From Bryobacterales bacterium (GTDB taxonomy: Bacteria > Acidobacteriota > Terriglobia > Bryobacterales > Bryobacteraceae), in assembly GCA_003162425.1 (NCBI GenBank), contig PMOK01000004.1, positions 1 through 38,085 of the forward strand: DNA of 38,085 nt. The letters are read 5' to 3'. Both the position numbers and the translations under genes were made by a program. The notes under the pieces were generated by a model, which ran no database searches, was not told where the DNA came from, and worked only from the letters and a program-made list of their open reading frames with translations. The first letter of the stretch is position 1. Each line of letters opens with the position of its first letter. Shown here piece by piece: positions 36,796-38,085 of the stretch.

Positions 36796-36922
36796 CCATG
36801 AGCTTCGAGTTCGCATTCCCCGGCGTGGTTTCGTAAACGTGTCTGACCTTCAGTTTTAGCAAGTCCATCAAACGTCGCTGTGCGAGTTTGGCAAAGAGAT
36901 CCACCATCGCTTGCTTGGTCAT
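36796..36922 (-). pseudogene. 5' part of the gene split by the IS21 element
   Basis: From the ATG at 36922, 42 codons (MTKQAMVDLFAKLAQRRLMD and on) plus one base run to the IS edge. They continue in frame at 33070 when the IS and one CCATGA are removed. The N-terminal 25 residues are a positively charged helix. The second half is at 32763-33076. Confidence 0.72.
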
Positions 36923-37025
36923 CGCCGGAAGTATAGCAGCCGACGACGTTGTGCTTGTGACTGTGGAGAGATCGGGTCTCTGTGGTAACTTTCGTCCTTT
37001 TCTGGCGCGGCAGCGGCCTGGAGCC

Positions 37026-37048
37026 GTGAATCGTGGTTCGAATCCATG
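37026..37048 (+). repeat. 23-bp perfect inverted copy of the recombinase-end tRNA sequence
   Basis: Identical to 32092-32114 on the other strand and again reading as a T-arm (CGTGG/CCATG around TTCGAAT). Here the following acceptor-like bases differ and no CCA is present. Inverted orientation means recombination between the two would invert the 4.9 kb between them, IS element included. Confidence 0.7.
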
Positions 37049-37514
37049 CCGGGACCGGGCGTGTACTTCCGGTTATTGGTGATCGTTACTGAATCGTCGG
37101 CCCGACATCGTCCCCGGCTTCGGAATCGAGTCCTATCGAAATCCTTCTTCCGCAGTTCCCAAGTAGCGGCCAATGCATCGGAAGTCACTCCTGCAAATCC
37201 AGCATCACCTTTGACCCTGCCACCAGCGCCATCATGACACGCCGAAACCGTACCAGATCCTCTGGATCGTGTCCCTGGCGAATTACAAAATGGGGGGAAA
37301 ACCGCGATTCTGCGCTACTACGGACCTAGCCGCGTCCGACTCGTACGTTTGCAGGATGATCTGGCACACAATGCAATCCGCTCATGTAACAATGTTACCG
37401 AGCTTGAACCGAGGTCCCCGAGTCTCCGCAGCGAATTAATTCCGAAGAACATCGGGCGCGATTAGCAATTCGCCAGGGACAGGTCGGCTGCGAGATGCCG
37501 ATACGGAGGAGCCA
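37049..37514. other. No gene recognised
   Basis: About 465 bases in which all frames are short or look like noise on both strands. A coding-like scrap (AILRYYGPSRVRLVRLQDD, plus strand near 37300) may be a remnant. Confidence 0.4.
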
Positions 37515-37533
37515 ATGGAACTGGTCGTCGGAG

Positions 37534-37758
37534 TGATTATCATCGGTTTCAGCTGCACTCGAACCCTACGGCGCTCTTTTCAAGGCGCGCGTTGATGCGC
37601 TTGACGCGCAACCAGAGAAGCGCAAATACCCGATGCCGGACGCCAGTCACGTCCGAAATGCAAAGGCTCGCGCCTCTGAAATGGAGCATCAAGGCAAACT
37701 GAGCGCAGCTGACAAGAAGCGAATTGACGCCAAGGCAGATCGCATTTTGAAAAAGTAG
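37534..37758 (+). CDS. Small basic protein resembling DUF6582 proteins; start not visible
   Basis: A plus-strand frame after the TGA at 37534 reads ALEPYGALFKARVDALDAQP, then KRKYPMPDASHVRNAKARAS and LSAADKKRIDAKADRILKK up to TAG 37758. This matches my memory of small proteins with a 'YPMPD-SHARNALARA' core and a lysine-rich end. No ATG, GTG or TTG precedes it in frame. A GGAGGA site with ATG lies at 37515 in another frame, so a one-base indel near 37550 probably separates start and body. Confidence 0.5.
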
Positions 37759-37841
37759 AATTGCGCACGCAAAAGAAGCACGGCTCGTGAGCCCAGGGTA
37801 CCCCGACTCAACACTCACGCGACGTTAACTACAGGGTGGGC

Positions 37842-38085
37842 CTGTTCATTCGGGTCCCCAAACGGATAGGCTCGGTCCACCGGCCAGTTAACAGGCGGAC
37901 AACCGGAGTTGAAACGCGTGCGAGCCATAGCATTCGTGTCGCAAAATTATCGATGCGCTGATTCCAGAGGAGTTGCCCAGCATTATCGTCCGTATGTTCG
38001 GTGCCAAGAACACAGGCAGTCGGGTGCGGCGGCATGTTAACTGGCGCGCGGAACTGCCGATTCGTCCGGGGACCCGAACGAACAG
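37842..38085. repeat. MITE-like unit with about 50-bp inverted repeats, reaching the window edge
   Basis: 37842-37892 and 38036-38085 are inverted copies: the outer 18 bases match at 17 positions and the inner CCAGTTAAC matches perfectly. About 140 bases without a gene lie between. No transposase is inside, so it would depend on one elsewhere. The outer flank of the right repeat is beyond the window, so a target duplication cannot be tested. Confidence 0.65.

Noticed and set aside
33074-36798. IS21 ends extended to a strict TG...CA boundary
   Set aside because: Possible by sequence, but it removes the perfect CCATGA target duplication that rejoins the split gene, so I kept the shorter boundary.
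37842-38085. Integron attC site
   Set aside because: The GTTAAC sites do not fit GTTRRRY and no integron integrase was seen.

Overview
The window looks like an accessory genomic island from a soil or sediment bacterium, most plausibly an acidobacterium of the Solibacter/Bryobacter type. That is an inference from overall base and codon composition and from the style of the broken integrase at 5796-6301. There is no rRNA, no housekeeping operon and no CRISPR array. Most of the sequence is defence-type enzymes, recombination genes, small unknown genes, tRNAs and damaged genes.

Layout. (1) 1-2740: small secreted or membrane proteins and short repeats; one gene is split by an in-frame TAG. (2) 2846-6301: remains of a class 1 DISARM-like locus. 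A 3'-truncated adenine methylase (drmMI-like) and a 5'-truncated SNF2-type helicase (drmD-like) overlap by 4 bases, and the helicase is joined at about 5795 to a frameshifted tyrosine integrase. (3) 6522-7561: a PIN-domain toxin/antitoxin pair with a readable promoter and an operator-like palindrome. (4) 7968-12631: an unknown gene, then a compact two-gene operon of a MESH1-like HD hydrolase and a 1132-residue RecB-nuclease/RNase H-exonuclease/SF1-helicase protein. (5) 12819-14366: a leftward cluster of very small genes, several frame-damaged, divergent from (6) 14831-24025: a three-gene cassette of SNF2 helicase, beta-class DNA methylase with a large N-terminal extension, and type III-like Res helicase-nuclease. 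(7) 24075-27605: damaged small genes, a metallophosphoesterase with an in-frame TAG, a 5'-nucleotidase and a cysteine-rich unknown. (8) 27826-28420: an array of six tRNA genes plus a degenerate seventh, all on the minus strand. (9) 29156-32146: small genes and a large serine recombinase whose 3' end runs into a tRNA 3'-end sequence. (10) 33077-36795: a 3.7-kb IS21-family element with a passenger gene, inserted into a small gene that can be rejoined in frame. (11) 37026-38085: a 23-bp repeat matching the one in the recombinase, a small gene without a visible start, and a 244-bp MITE-like inverted-repeat unit that ends at the window edge.

How it fits together. The island appears to collect anti-phage modules and lose them: one DISARM locus has been gutted, while two large systems (HD + nuclease-helicase; SNF2 + methylase + Res) are intact in reading frame. 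The serine recombinase, integrase remnant, IS21 element, tRNA array and tRNA-derived repeats all fit a mobile or formerly mobile region. Single-base frameshifts occur in at least five small genes and in istA, but in none of the large enzymes. Either the small genes are decaying or the sequence carries scattered indel errors; raw reads would settle this.
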